64,000 nt of DNA, from positions 1-64,000 of the forward strand of contig NZ_JBBWUA010000003.1 in assembly GCF_038181555.1 (NCBI RefSeq), written 5' to 3'. The notes beneath the pieces are model-generated. The model was given only the letters and a program-made list of their open reading frames with translations, was not told where the DNA came from and searched no databases. Shown here one piece after another: positions 52,431 through 61,984 of this stretch. The stretch is from Desulfitobacterium sp038181555. GTDB lineage: Bacteria; Bacillota; Desulfitobacteriia; Desulfitobacteriales; Desulfitobacteriaceae. The translations under genes and the position numbers were made by a program. Positions within the stretch are counted from its first letter, which is position 1. Each line of letters begins with the position of its first letter.

Positions 52431-54497
52431 TCACACTTTGAATCTCGTAATTTCCGCTTCTAACCTATTCGCACTATCTCTTGTCTTCAGAGTCTGCTCT
52501 TTAACCTCGTTAGCTTTGAGATTGACCTCAGTTGCTCGATTTGCGATATCTGAGGTTCCACTTGCTCCTTCATTGGCCGCTTGAGCTACCCCATTGATTG
52601 CATAAGTTAGGTTTTGAATAGATACCAGAAGTTGTTCAGACGTGTCGTCAAAGTCGCTGACGAGCTTATCAACGAAAATCGCATCTTCACTGTATTTGTC
52701 TGCCACTTCTAACATAACGTCATAATCATTATTTACATCAACAGACACAAAGGTCAATAAACTGTTAGAACTCTGCGAGAGATTATCCACTGCGGCTGTT
52801 ACCTTTGTGGTAACCTCCTGTATCTGCATTACAGCTCCTCTTGATTGTTCGGCTAGCTTTCTTATTTCATCCGAAACAACTGAGAATCCTCTCCCTGCCT
52901 CCCCGGCCCTTGCCGCTTCAATAGCCGCATTTAAGGCAAGCAAATTGGTTTGTTCGGTAATCTGCATAATGGCTTCTGACAATAAATTGATTTGACTGAC
53001 CACTTTAGATTCAATAATCGCCTGTTCCAGTTTCTCTTGAGTGTCCATGAATATATCCGTTGCTTTCTTGCGGGCAGCCGTCACATTTCTCTTTGTGTCT
53101 TCCGCTCTAATGGTAATCTCCCTTGCCGAAGATGCTCCTTGTTGAGATTTTTCAGCGATTAACTGAACCGCTTTTTCGATTTCTTGAGTCGTAGCAGACA
53201 TTTCTTCAGATGCAGCAGAAGTTTCTTCCATACTAGCAGCTACTTCTTCAGTTGTAGCTGAAATTTCTTCTAGACTCGTGCTTAAAACTATTACGTTATT
53301 CATGACATCATTTACTTTTTCCTCGATCTCCAAAGATTCATGCTTAATACTATTAACCAATTTCTTTATTGAGTTTTTCATGTCATTGATAGCGTTCGCA
53401 ATTGATCCTACTTCATCTTTTCTAGCTAGGAATCTAGGATCAACCTCTTGTGAGAAGTCCCCGCCAGCGATAACCTCCAAATACTGCGTAGATTTAATGA
53501 TAGGAGTCGTTATTTTCTTTGTCGATATTGTGATCAAGAGAATTGTTAATAATAGCATGATGGCTGAAACAATTAGGACCATAAGGGATATGCTCCTTGC
53601 GCCCTCGGTTAACTCATTATCAGAAATGAAGGAGGCTAAAATCCAGTCGGTTCCTGAAACTTGATGAGGATTAACTATGTATTTCTCTCCCTCTATGGTT
53701 ACTTCAAAGGGAACTAAATCCTCCGATATTAGTTTCTCTATGCCTGTCATATTGATTTCTTCTAGTTTTTTAAAATTATTCTCTGGGTTATTCCCATCTG
53801 CTAACACGATTCCTGTCTTGTGGACAATCATCGAAAAACCAGTCTCGCCGGTTTTCATGGAGTTCAACATATCACTGATCACGGACTGCTCCACATCGAT
53901 TCCGATCGTACCCACCAATTTTCCATTCTTATCCACAAAGGATCTTACATTACTCGTTATCATCGTTTTAGAGATACCGTCAATGTATGGCGCCGTCCTC
54001 ACAATGGAGCCATTTCCGCTTTTGCCCGAGGTATACCAGCCCTTCTCAGGTGGAAAGAAATTCATGCTTGGTACGTTGGTTTCCGGCCATTGGAGGTATG
54101 CACCATTTTCAGTGCCAAAATATACATACATTGTGCCCGGATGGCTTGAGGCATAGTGATCAAACATCTCGTATATTTCTTGCTCGACTCCTCCATTCTT
54201 AGAGGGGGTCATCGGGATCTCTTCAGTGGTATTAACATAGGATGTAATACCGCTGTTTGCAGCTTCCATAACCAACGGATTGGTAGCCATCATGTTGATG
54301 TTCTTATCAATCTGATCGTAAAAAATTCCAATCGAATTCTCTGCCACTTTCATTTGCTCACTAGAGTTGTTAAAATAATCCGTTCTCGCTTGCTGAGTGA
54401 TCTTATAACTTGAGATGCCGCCGACAGTTGCTAAGGCAATTAAAATGATTACGACCGAAATCACCAAAAATTGAGTTTGAATACTCTTAAATTTCAT
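52431..54497 (-). CDS. Methyl-accepting chemotaxis protein with double Cache sensor
   Basis: The 688-residue receptor has membrane helices at about 8-32 and 303-325 around a dCACHE-type outer domain (MYVYFGTENGAYLQWPE, PPEKGWYTSG, VGTIGIDVEQSVISDML, TDWILASFI). A HAMP-like region and a signalling domain (TEQTNLLALNAAIEAARAG core) follow. dCACHE domains bind amino acids, amines or organic acids; the ligand here is unknown. It could sense a substrate handled by the nearby transport genes, but this is inference. Confidence 0.93.
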   Translation of the reverse strand: MKFKSIQTQFLVISVVIILIALATVGGISSYKITQQARTDYFNNSSEQMKVAENSIGIFYDQIDKNINMMATNPLVMEAANSGITSYVNTTEEIPMTPSKNGGVEQEIYEMFDHYASSHPGTMYVYFGTENGAYLQWPETNVPSMNFFPPEKGWYTSGKSGNGSIVRTAPYIDGISKTMITSNVRSFVDKNGKLVGTIGIDVEQSVISDMLNSMKTGETGFSMIVHKTGIVLADGNNPENNFKKLEEINMTGIEKLISEDLVPFEVTIEGEKYIVNPHQVSGTDWILASFISDNELTEGARSISLMVLIVSAIMLLLTILLITISTKKITTPIIKSTQYLEVIAGGDFSQEVDPRFLARKDEVGSIANAINDMKNSIKKLVNSIKHESLEIEEKVNDVMNNVIVLSTSLEEISATTEEVAASMEETSAASEEMSATTQEIEKAVQLIAEKSQQGASSAREITIRAEDTKRNVTAARKKATDIFMDTQEKLEQAIIESKVVSQINLLSEAIMQITEQTNLLALNAAIEAARAGEAGRGFSVVSDEIRKLAEQSRGAVMQIQEVTTKVTAAVDNLSQSSNSLLTFVSVDVNNDYDVMLEVADKYSEDAIFVDKLVSDFDDTSEQLLVSIQNLTYAINGVAQAANEGASGTSDIANRATEVNLKANEVKEQTLKTRDSANRLEAEITRFKV

Positions 54498-54648
54498 CCA
54501 GCAATCCCCTTCCGTCTTAGAATTAGGTCAAACTTCCAGCAATTTTACGGCTCCAACCATAAACGAAGATTTTGTCTGGCCGCTCATAAGTCACTTTGTT
54601 TCATAAATGGAGATGAGATAATTAAAATTGCGTTTTCTAAAAAAACAG

Positions 54649-54677
54649 AAAAAGTAGCCGGAATTCGGCTACTTTTT
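54649..54677. terminator. Perfect bidirectional hairpin
   Basis: AAAAAGTAGCCG and CGGCTACTTTTT pair exactly around GAATT, with A and T tracts on both sides; it serves the gene at 54797 (minus strand). Confidence 0.85.
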
Positions 54678-54796
54678 AAGCTACTTATAGCAACCAGGCT
54701 GTCATGTTCATAAATGAATTTAGACCCTATAGCTTTGCGTCACGCTCTTTCGAGCGCTTTGCCAAATACTTCATTATTAGTTAACCTATTTATTTG

Positions 54797-56854
54797 TTAA
54801 ACTTCTTCCGAAAAGATCTGATAAATGGGTGCCCCTTCACATTGTGCAGGATACCTTAAGCCGAGTAGTACTGACACAGAGGGTGCAACGTCAACTTGAC
54901 GAATCGTCCGATCGGTTGTGAACCCAGACTTAACTCCGGCACCGGCTGCTACAAATATCGGGGAAACAGAGGTTTCGAAGTATCCTTCTGAGGTGGAAAT
55001 GCTATCTCCGTGCAATCTGTTGTAGCCTTCTTCAACTGAGAAGAAAATGTCGCCACATTCAGGTCCATTAGCACCGATTAACACGGCGTCTTTGTTGCGG
55101 AGGCAGATACCGATCACACGTTTACCTGTCCGATCATCTCTGTAGTTATACAAATCCGAAATGATTTGTTCTTCTAAATCGTATTTATCTTTCGGATCGA
55201 CGATACCTGTTTTGTCGCGTCCCTTAAGGTTAATGTAGATGTAATTACTACGGATTTGAACGGCGCGTGTCTTTTCCCAATCAACTTCTCTGATGGAATT
55301 GCCATTTTCATCTTTTTTCATAACTGTATAGCCTAGTGCTTCCATGACCTTTGTATTGAGACCACCATATTCCCCGATGATTGGAGGTACGTTTTCCCCT
55401 ACAATAAGGCCATGGTCACTTAAGATTAAGACGGTAAAATCTTCATCGAGTAAGTGCAGGAATTCGCCAAGATATTTGTCGGTTTGGATATAGAACTGCT
55501 CAATGAACCCTTGATAGGTTTTTTCATCTGTATAGTCCCAGGGTTGCAAAGTCTTGCCAAGATGCCATAGCTGATGGCCTGCGCAATCGATATTGTGAAG
55601 ATGTGAGAAAACGACTTCGTACCCTTGTTCCTTGATGCAGTAATTCAGACAATCAGCTTGCCATTGGTTGTAAAGGTCCCAAGATGGCTCAAAGATTTCA
55701 CCAACTAATTCTGCATCTTCCCCGCCAATTAAGCTGACCGGTGGAACGTTTCCAACATTTTCTACGATATCTTTATAGAGTGATTTCTGATGCCACAATT
55801 GGTCATTCTCGATATCAAGAGCGTTACTAATCCAAAGTCTGACTTTGTTACCCGCTGGATCAAGTTCGAGGATCTTCATCGAACGGCAAGCAGGTTTTGT
55901 CACTTCTTTCTTAGTCACATCATCAATGATTCCAGTTACCATCTTATTTCGTTCTAAAATAGCAAGTGGCGCTTCTGCCTTCTTGTTCTTATAAATAGCC
56001 ACCCGATCATATTCGCCCGCTTCATTTTTAAGAATTAAGGCAGGACGTCTCATAACACCACCAGAAGTTAAAACCGTAAATTCTTTAGCGCCCTCTGGAG
56101 CATTAGCCCAACCTTTTGCTTCTACAAGAGGAGAGTTCACAATATCATAGGCGACCTTACTGCCGATGACAACTTCTGTATCTTCATCATCCATAACATA
56201 GGTGCGAATTTCTCCCCCTTGGCGAGCTGTATCGCCCCACCAAAGTTCCATCATTTCGTCATCAACATCAGCGTCTAAAGAATCTTCCAAATCGGTAATG
56301 ATACAACCTACACCTGCGGGTTTATCCACGCGTGGTGCATAGCGTACTTCTTGAATCTCAGGTGATGCCACGATAACTTTTTCCCAGTCAAGTTGCGCAA
56401 CACCCATGTTGACGGAACCTGGCTGTGTACCATCGACTACGCTAAGATTCTCACTATGTGAGGTCGGAGGCCAAGAGCTCCCGGGCCAGTGCCATACAAG
56501 AGTCTTGAGACCGGCCTCAGAAGTAATATTCCAAATTTGTTCTGCGGTACAATTACGAGAATCCATATTGTAAACTACCGCATCGAGACTTTCTGGTGAT
56601 TGTCTCCAATAGCAAGTGATGCCATGGGTTCCAGGATACGCACCGGTAGCCAAGGTTGTCCAGCAGGGTGGGGTAATAGTCGGGATTGCTCCGAGTAGAT
56701 GCAAATCTTCTCTAGCTGACCCACGTTCAATAAATTTTTGTAGATTAGGCATTTTCCCCTCAGCCAAGAACTTTTTGCTAATTCTTGGATCCATTCCATC
56801 AACACCTAATACAACTAACTTGTTGGTTAGTGCTGTTCTTTTCAAAATACTCAT
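54797..56854 (-). CDS. Alkaline phosphatase superfamily enzyme (type I phosphodiesterase/nucleotide pyrophosphatase-like)
   Basis: The 685-residue protein shows the superfamily metal site: VLGVDGMDP (Asp19), a Thr nucleophile in PPCWTTLATGAYPGTHG (about 62-78), SHLHNIDCAGHQLW and LILSDHGLIVGE, with a final His near the C-terminus. It is much longer than phosphonoacetate hydrolase, with large insertions. No signal peptide, so it is cytosolic. It follows the BCCT transporter gene on the same strand, so its substrate probably enters through that transporter, for example a phospho- or sulfo-ester or phosphonate of a quaternary amine. The exact reaction is unknown. Confidence 0.85.
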   Translation of the reverse strand: MSILKRTALTNKLVVLGVDGMDPRISKKFLAEGKMPNLQKFIERGSAREDLHLLGAIPTITPPCWTTLATGAYPGTHGITCYWRQSPESLDAVVYNMDSRNCTAEQIWNITSEAGLKTLVWHWPGSSWPPTSHSENLSVVDGTQPGSVNMGVAQLDWEKVIVASPEIQEVRYAPRVDKPAGVGCIITDLEDSLDADVDDEMMELWWGDTARQGGEIRTYVMDDEDTEVVIGSKVAYDIVNSPLVEAKGWANAPEGAKEFTVLTSGGVMRRPALILKNEAGEYDRVAIYKNKKAEAPLAILERNKMVTGIIDDVTKKEVTKPACRSMKILELDPAGNKVRLWISNALDIENDQLWHQKSLYKDIVENVGNVPPVSLIGGEDAELVGEIFEPSWDLYNQWQADCLNYCIKEQGYEVVFSHLHNIDCAGHQLWHLGKTLQPWDYTDEKTYQGFIEQFYIQTDKYLGEFLHLLDEDFTVLILSDHGLIVGENVPPIIGEYGGLNTKVMEALGYTVMKKDENGNSIREVDWEKTRAVQIRSNYIYINLKGRDKTGIVDPKDKYDLEEQIISDLYNYRDDRTGKRVIGICLRNKDAVLIGANGPECGDIFFSVEEGYNRLHGDSISTSEGYFETSVSPIFVAAGAGVKSGFTTDRTIRQVDVAPSVSVLLGLRYPAQCEGAPIYQIFSEEV

Positions 56855-56942
56855 CTCCTCTTCTGCATTACAATTAAGTTATAAAAATCCTCCACTTTAA
56901 AAAGGGGGGAATTTTTTTCTCTAACAAAGCTTCCCTTCTATC

Positions 56943-56982
56943 TCCTTGCTAGTGAACGCATTATTGTTCACTAGCAAGGGAG
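56943..56982 (-). terminator. Hairpin between BCCT transporter and phosphodiesterase genes
   Basis: TTGCTAGTGAAC pairs with GTTCACTAGCAA and CTCC/GGGAG extends the stem. No U-tract follows on the minus strand, so it is more likely an intercistronic stability or attenuation element than a full stop. Confidence 0.6.
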
Positions 56983-56993
56983 AAGGTACATCA

Positions 56994-58610
56994 TTACATG
57001 TTGGTTGTGTTTGAAGTCCCGTCCACTTTGACAGGGATCGACTCTAAGTTCTCGTTATCAAACTTGGTAGTTGTGAGAGCTTTATCATACCCAAAATCCT
57101 CACGTAACCACTTCACTGTAGAAACAGCAAGAATAACCATCAGGAATAACACGGGAACAGCCGTTAAGACTGAAGATAACTGAACGACCTGCATCCCACC
57201 AACAAGGAGTAGAGCCACAGTAGCTACAAAGAGTACTCCTGCCCAGGTAAGACGAATCCATTTTGGAGGTTCAACGCCGTCTTTTACTTCAGAGCAAGCC
57301 ATATTCGCCATGGTAAAGGAAGCTGCGTCTACTCCTGTCGCTTGGGAGATTGCCATTACGAAGATAAAGAAAGGGATAACAACTTTAGCAAAAGGCAATG
57401 AGTTGAGGAACCAAGAAATTACGGCTGGCCCGCCTTCATTGGCCAGTATGTCAGCAATTTGTGCTCCATGGTTCATGATTGCATCAACTTGGTAACTACC
57501 GAAAACGAGATAGAATAACATACATCCTCCGGTAGCGGTACAGACCATGTTAACAATCAGGGAACGAATCGTACGGCCTTTGGAAATCCGAGCTGCAAAA
57601 AGGCCAACGTATACTGCCCAAGCCAGCCACCATGCCCAGTAGAAGACTGTCCAGTCTTGTGGGAAACCTGATTTGCTAATGGGATCGGTATATAAGCTCA
57701 TGCGCAGGAAATTATCAAAGAGCGCACCCATATTATCAGCAAATAAAGAGAACATGAAGGTTGTTGGTCCAACAATTACGACAAAACCTAAAATAATAAA
57801 AGTTAAATACATGTTCATATCAGAAAGTTTGGCGATACCGCCTTTTAAGCCGTTGTAGCAGCTCCAAGTATAAATACAGGAGAAAAGTACACATACAATC
57901 AACTTAAACTGGATGTTATCTGCAATTCCGAAATAATCGGCAGAAATCTTCGATAACATTGGAATAACAAAGCCGAGTGAGGTGGCCATTCCACCGACCA
58001 TCCCAACAATGACAATCGCGTCAATGAGTTTCCCAACCCATCCATCCGCAGCTTTTCCAATTACACCACGGCAGGCGTAACTAGGATAGAGATAAGGTTT
58101 TTTTCTAACATAATACAAGTAGGCGAAGGCAACGGCTGGAACTGCGAAGGTCGCCCATGCGCTAAAACCCCAGTGAAAAATTCCATAAGCCAAGGAAAAT
58201 TGTGCAGCTGCTGGTGAAAAGGCTTCAAGTCCAAACGGAGGAGCCTTAAGATACCAGATGGGCTCGATCAATGCCCAGTAGACAAGACCGGCGCCTGACC
58301 CGCCACAGAACATCATGGCGACCCATGTAAACGTTGAAAATTCAGGTTTATCATCAGGACCACCGAGCTTTACATTACCATAGCGTCCGGCTGCTAACCA
58401 TATTACAAACACAAGACATGCTAAAATAATTAATTCAAAAAACCAGTCGGTACTGTACGTTATGAAGTGCATTGCCTTTTGAACAGGAACTTGAGCCGCT
58501 TCTTGGAAAATCATCATTGGAACATAGAAAACGATACAGGCTATGATAGAAATCCAAAAGACAGGTTTGTTTACTTTAGCGTAAATAGGTTTTTCTTTAC
58601 CATTGGCCAC
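56994..58610 (-). CDS. BCCT family transporter (betaine/choline/carnitine type)
   Basis: The 538-residue protein has 12 membrane helices, the glycine-rich substrate helix (MMFCGGSGAGLVYWALIEP) and the tryptophan signature FYWAWWLAWAVYVGLFAARISKGRT that defines the family. BCCT carriers take up compounds with a quaternary ammonium group, by sodium or proton symport or exchange. It is divergent from a LysR-type gene that probably regulates it, and is followed by the alkaline-phosphatase-like enzyme. Which amine is carried cannot be read; choline, betaine or carnitine derivatives are candidates. Confidence 0.93.
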   Translation of the reverse strand: MANGKEKPIYAKVNKPVFWISIIACIVFYVPMMIFQEAAQVPVQKAMHFITYSTDWFFELIILACLVFVIWLAAGRYGNVKLGGPDDKPEFSTFTWVAMMFCGGSGAGLVYWALIEPIWYLKAPPFGLEAFSPAAAQFSLAYGIFHWGFSAWATFAVPAVAFAYLYYVRKKPYLYPSYACRGVIGKAADGWVGKLIDAIVIVGMVGGMATSLGFVIPMLSKISADYFGIADNIQFKLIVCVLFSCIYTWSCYNGLKGGIAKLSDMNMYLTFIILGFVVIVGPTTFMFSLFADNMGALFDNFLRMSLYTDPISKSGFPQDWTVFYWAWWLAWAVYVGLFAARISKGRTIRSLIVNMVCTATGGCMLFYLVFGSYQVDAIMNHGAQIADILANEGGPAVISWFLNSLPFAKVVIPFFIFVMAISQATGVDAASFTMANMACSEVKDGVEPPKWIRLTWAGVLFVATVALLLVGGMQVVQLSSVLTAVPVLFLMVILAVSTVKWLREDFGYDKALTTTKFDNENLESIPVKVDGTSNTTNM

Positions 58611-59006
58611 TAAAATTTCCCCCTAAGCATTCAATTTTTGCTTCTTAAATCTAGCTTGATAATTTGCATGATTAAGTAGAAAGTTTTTTAAGACATGGTT
58701 AATACCCATATTCACAAATATTACCACGTATACTCTTCTTACTAGATCAGGAAATACTAACCTTCCCTCCTTGCTCCTGATAATTTGATTTCGTTTTAGG
58801 TTTTGCTCTTGTACTTACAAGCGCATTATAATCAATATCTAATTTTCTGTAAAATACTTACTGATTATGCCCCGTATAGCTAAAAAGTATCAAGGATTAG
58901 GATAAACTGTCAGTTGTTATTCAATTCACAAAAAAGTATAATATATTTGAGGACTTATTTCTTTAATAACTGCTTCAGGAATAAAGATCAAGGATGGTTG
59001 GTGGAT
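58611..59006. other. Divergent control region between BCCT and LysR genes
   Basis: About 400 bases without a gene. An inverted repeat ATCAGGA/TCCTGAT lies near 58745-58787, which could fold in the BCCT leader or bind the regulator. The rest is AT-rich; no other structure is clear. Confidence 0.4.
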
Positions 59007-59921
59007 ATGCGTCTTGAACAACTAGTCTATTTAGTAGCGATCAATGAATCCATGTCGATTTCACTTGCAGCCGAGCGTACTCATATTTCGCAACCGGCTC
59101 TTAGTTCTGCGATAAAAAAACTTGAAGATGAGCTTAATGTAGTGCTATTAAAAAGGACAAACTCTGGTACCCACCTTACCGAAATTGGGGAGCTTATCAC
59201 TCTTAAAGCCAAAGAAATTCTAAACTGTATTGATGAGATCAATGAGATTGCCCACGGAAGCTCGATCCAGCTTAATGGAAATATTTCTATAGCCGTGGAT
59301 TTCAGTGTCAATTTTGCCATCATGCCTGAGATATTGACAAGCTTCAAGAATAATCATCCTAAGGTTAATGCCTTACTAAAGGTTGGAGAGTCCAATAATA
59401 TCTTACGAGATGTAGAAACCGGCAAAGCCGATTTCGGCATTATGCTGGATACTGAGGCCTTCCGGAAATCAAAGGATATTAACTATAAGGAATTGTTTTC
59501 TGATGAGCTCGTCATGATTGCCGGGATCAACCGCAATATAGCTGTGGAGTCCTCCACCATGACTTTAGCAAAGGCGCTGAGCATGCCTATCCTCTTATAC
59601 AATACAGAATACATTACAGATTGTGGGATATCTAGCCTTTTGCAAAGATACGGAAATATTAACGTTTCCTATCGAGTTGATAACTTGGAAATGATGGAGA
59701 AAATCCTGAATCAAGGTGATATCATTACTTTTGTGCCCAAATTTATGGCGGATGAGTTTATGAAAACAAGCAAAATCAAGATGATTTCTTTAGAAGACGC
59801 GAGGTTGGATCTTTCGATCTTCCTAGTCTGGTTAAATCGTCATCACCTAACTATGGTTGAAAAGGAATTCATCAAGATTATAAAAGAAACATGTTGCAAA
59901 CGATCATATATAGAAATATAA
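59007..59921 (+). CDS. LysR family transcriptional regulator
   Basis: The ATG at 59007 (GGTGG upstream) gives 305 residues, the normal length. The winged helix-turn-helix is at 1-60 (SISLAAERTHISQPALSSAI), followed by a two-lobed ligand domain. LysR genes usually control their divergent neighbour, here the BCCT transporter and phosphodiesterase-like genes. The inducer may be the transported compound. A terminator with T7 follows. Confidence 0.92.
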   Translation: MRLEQLVYLVAINESMSISLAAERTHISQPALSSAIKKLEDELNVVLLKRTNSGTHLTEIGELITLKAKEILNCIDEINEIAHGSSIQLNGNISIAVDFSVNFAIMPEILTSFKNNHPKVNALLKVGESNNILRDVETGKADFGIMLDTEAFRKSKDINYKELFSDELVMIAGINRNIAVESSTMTLAKALSMPILLYNTEYITDCGISSLLQRYGNINVSYRVDNLEMMEKILNQGDIITFVPKFMADEFMKTSKIKMISLEDARLDLSIFLVWLNRHHLTMVEKEFIKIIKETCCKRSYIEI

Positions 59922-59931
59922 ATGCTTTTCC

Positions 59932-59960
59932 CGAGATGACACTAGTTATCTCGTTTTTTT
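59932..59960 (+). terminator. Terminator of the LysR gene
   Basis: CGAGAT pairs with ATCTCG, AC/GT continues inside, followed by TTTTTTT (59954-59960). Confidence 0.9.
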
Positions 59961-60088
59961 ATGTGCATCTTTATAATCAACTAATAATTATAGGGGGCAT
60001 ATTTTATTGATATTTTACATTCCACTCCCGAATGTGCAAAATAGTACTATAAGACTATCTTTTATCGTAGCAATCAAAGGAGTATGAG

Positions 60089-61084
60089 ATGGACCAGAAT
60101 ACACAGGCTCTTTTACAAAAGAGGGATTTAACCTTTGCTAAAAGGGGTATTGGTAGTGGATTGCTTGCCGGTGCAGCTTGGGGACTAGACGGAGTGTTAA
60201 TGGGGATGGTTTTTGCCTTAGCACCTTTCACTAATAATGTGAGTTTATTCGCAGCCCCCTTAGTTGGCGCTTGCCTACACGATGGTTTTGCTGCTCTATG
60301 GATATTCATTTATAATGTAATTCAAGGTAAATGGCGCGATTATCGGCGCAGTTTAAGGACTAGACCAGGAAAGATCATTATCTTAGCAGCTATGGCTGGT
60401 GGCCCTTTAGCTATGTCCTGTAATATGCTAGCTATCAATTTTTCCGGTGCCTCCTATACCGCCGCAATCACAGCAACCTATCCTGCCATAGGTGCTATAT
60501 TGGGAGCAATTTTTCTTAAAGAAAAGATATCTACTCGTGTCTGGGCTGGTATAGCTTTAGCAATTATTGGCTCATTTGTTGTGGGCATGACCCCACCAGA
60601 AGGTATTGGTCGTCCCTACTTTTATTTGGGCATTGGTTTTGCGGCAATTGCTGCCGTCGGTTGGGCAGTAGAAGGCGTAATTTCGACCTATGGTATGGAC
60701 TTAATCGATTCAGATATTGCGATCGGCATCCGGGAAGCGACTAATTTATTTCTTTACCTTATAGTGGTACTCCCTTTGACAGGAGGAATTGCCTATAAAA
60801 TTCTTCTTGATAGTCTCCTCTCACCCTCCGGATGGTATATTGCTCTTATTGCTCTTATTGGCGGAACTTGCGTTTTAACCTGGTATCGAGCGATGAATAT
60901 GACTGGAGTTAGCAGAGCAATGGGGCTAAATGTGACTTACGCCTCCTGGGCTGTATTTTTCGGGTGGTTATTAAATAATCTGCAAATAACAACCAACCTC
61001 ATCATCGGAGTTGTCCTGATTTCCATTGGCACAATTCTCACAATTGGTAATCCTCGAGATTTAGTTAATTTAAGAAGTCGATAA
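60089..61084 (+). CDS. EamA/DMT family transporter
   Basis: The 331-residue protein has ten membrane helices in two EamA repeats (about 20-165 and 180-325), with GASYTAAITATYPAIGAILGAIF closing the first. Members of the drug/metabolite transporter superfamily carry amino acids, amines or other small metabolites, often outward. AAAGGAGTATGAG precedes the ATG. It is in an operon with the small protein at 61096 and lies between the BCCT and microcompartment genes, so it may export a product or toxic intermediate. Confidence 0.88.
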   Translation: MDQNTQALLQKRDLTFAKRGIGSGLLAGAAWGLDGVLMGMVFALAPFTNNVSLFAAPLVGACLHDGFAALWIFIYNVIQGKWRDYRRSLRTRPGKIIILAAMAGGPLAMSCNMLAINFSGASYTAAITATYPAIGAILGAIFLKEKISTRVWAGIALAIIGSFVVGMTPPEGIGRPYFYLGIGFAAIAAVGWAVEGVISTYGMDLIDSDIAIGIREATNLFLYLIVVLPLTGGIAYKILLDSLLSPSGWYIALIALIGGTCVLTWYRAMNMTGVSRAMGLNVTYASWAVFFGWLLNNLQITTNLIIGVVLISIGTILTIGNPRDLVNLRSR

Positions 61085-61095
61085 GGAGGTTCGGA

Positions 61096-61377
61096 ATGTT
61101 CCAGATGCCTGTAAAATTCCGAGTAGCTCAGATTATATTCCATAATGAAGGGGTATCAAATCAAGCTATTTATGAAATGCTCAAAAAGGAGTATCCCCTT
61201 GATCGAAACGTTAATGAAAAAGGCGTGGAAGCTAACCTCCTATCTTTAAAGGCTGTTGGCATTATTCAGCCAATGGATGCTAAAATTGACGAGAAGGGTA
61301 ACCTTATTCAGTATTATCAAATCACTCAATATGGTTCCAATCGAATGAATCACCTAAACATTAACTATTCGACGTGA
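61096..61377 (+). CDS. Small winged-helix-like protein
   Basis: The 93-residue protein starts 12 bases after the EamA gene with AAGGAGGTTCGGA. The sequence VAQIIFHNEGVSNQAIYEMLKKEYPLDRNVNEKGVEANLLSLKAVGII suggests a winged helix (split here into its parts: VSNQAIYEML as helix 2 and VEANLLSLKAVGII as recognition region), ending in a two-stranded wing (LIQYYQITQYG). A DNA-binding role linked to the transporter is possible. Family not identified. Confidence 0.7.
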   Translation: MFQMPVKFRVAQIIFHNEGVSNQAIYEMLKKEYPLDRNVNEKGVEANLLSLKAVGIIQPMDAKIDEKGNLIQYYQITQYGSNRMNHLNINYST

Positions 61378-61451
61378 TACCACTTCTCTATCTATTATTC
61401 GACATCATTCAATTCGACATTTTCCCACATATTCCTTGTGCACCCCTATGA

Positions 61452-61489
61452 AAAGATGGTCAAATCTCTTGGGAGATTTGACCATCTTT
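61452..61489 (+). terminator. Terminator of the EamA operon
   Basis: A perfect 17-bp stem pairs AAAGATGGTCAAATCTC with GAGATTTGACCATCTTT around TTGG. Confidence 0.92.
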
Positions 61490-61553
61490 AATTCACTCCA
61501 TAGACAAACACGATAAACCTATCAAATCACTTCACATAGCGAACATGGCAAAC

Positions 61554-61580
61554 AGGGCTATAGCCTATGGCCATAACCCT
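61554..61580 (-). terminator. Probable terminator of the microcompartment operon
   Basis: GGGCTAT and ATAACCC pair (with one G-U) and GCC/GGC close a small loop, about 95 bases past the stop of the shell-protein gene; minus strand continues TGTTTGCC. Confidence 0.55.
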
Positions 61581-61674
61581 ATTTCCATTGTTCTATTGAT
61601 CTATATTGCCATGGCACTGAGGGTAGAGGACTTTTTATAAGTATTAGCCTCCTACCCTACCACCTGCCGAATGA

Positions 61675-61965
61675 TTACTGTACTTCTGTTTTAACTGGGA
61701 GGATCATTTCTACATCACTATGTGGACGAGGAATGACATGGACCGAGATCAGTTCTCCGACTCGTTGAGCAGCTGCAGCCCCAGCATCAGTAGCTGCTTT
61801 TACAGCTCCGACGTCTCCTCTTACCATAACAGTTACCAACCCACCACCGACAAATTCGCGGCCAATCAAATACACGTTAGCTGCTTTGACCATAGCATCT
61901 GCTGCTTCAATAGCTCCTACAAGACCTTTGGTTTCGATTAATCCTAAAGCTTCTGTTTTACTCAT
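61675..61965 (-). CDS. Bacterial microcompartment shell protein, BMC-H type
   Basis: The 96-residue protein is a single BMC domain: EALGLIETKGLVGAIEAADAMVKAA at the N-terminus, the central-pore segment GREFVGGGLVTVMVRGDVGAV and the C-terminal VHVIPRPH. Such proteins form hexameric tiles of the EutM/PduA type. AGGAGGAAATTAAA precedes the ATG. It is the last gene of an operon with PduL and the aldehyde dehydrogenase. Confidence 0.96.
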   Translation of the reverse strand: MSKTEALGLIETKGLVGAIEAADAMVKAANVYLIGREFVGGGLVTVMVRGDVGAVKAATDAGAAAAQRVGELISVHVIPRPHSDVEMILPVKTEVQ

Positions 61966-61984
61966 TTTAATTTCCTCCTAAAAT

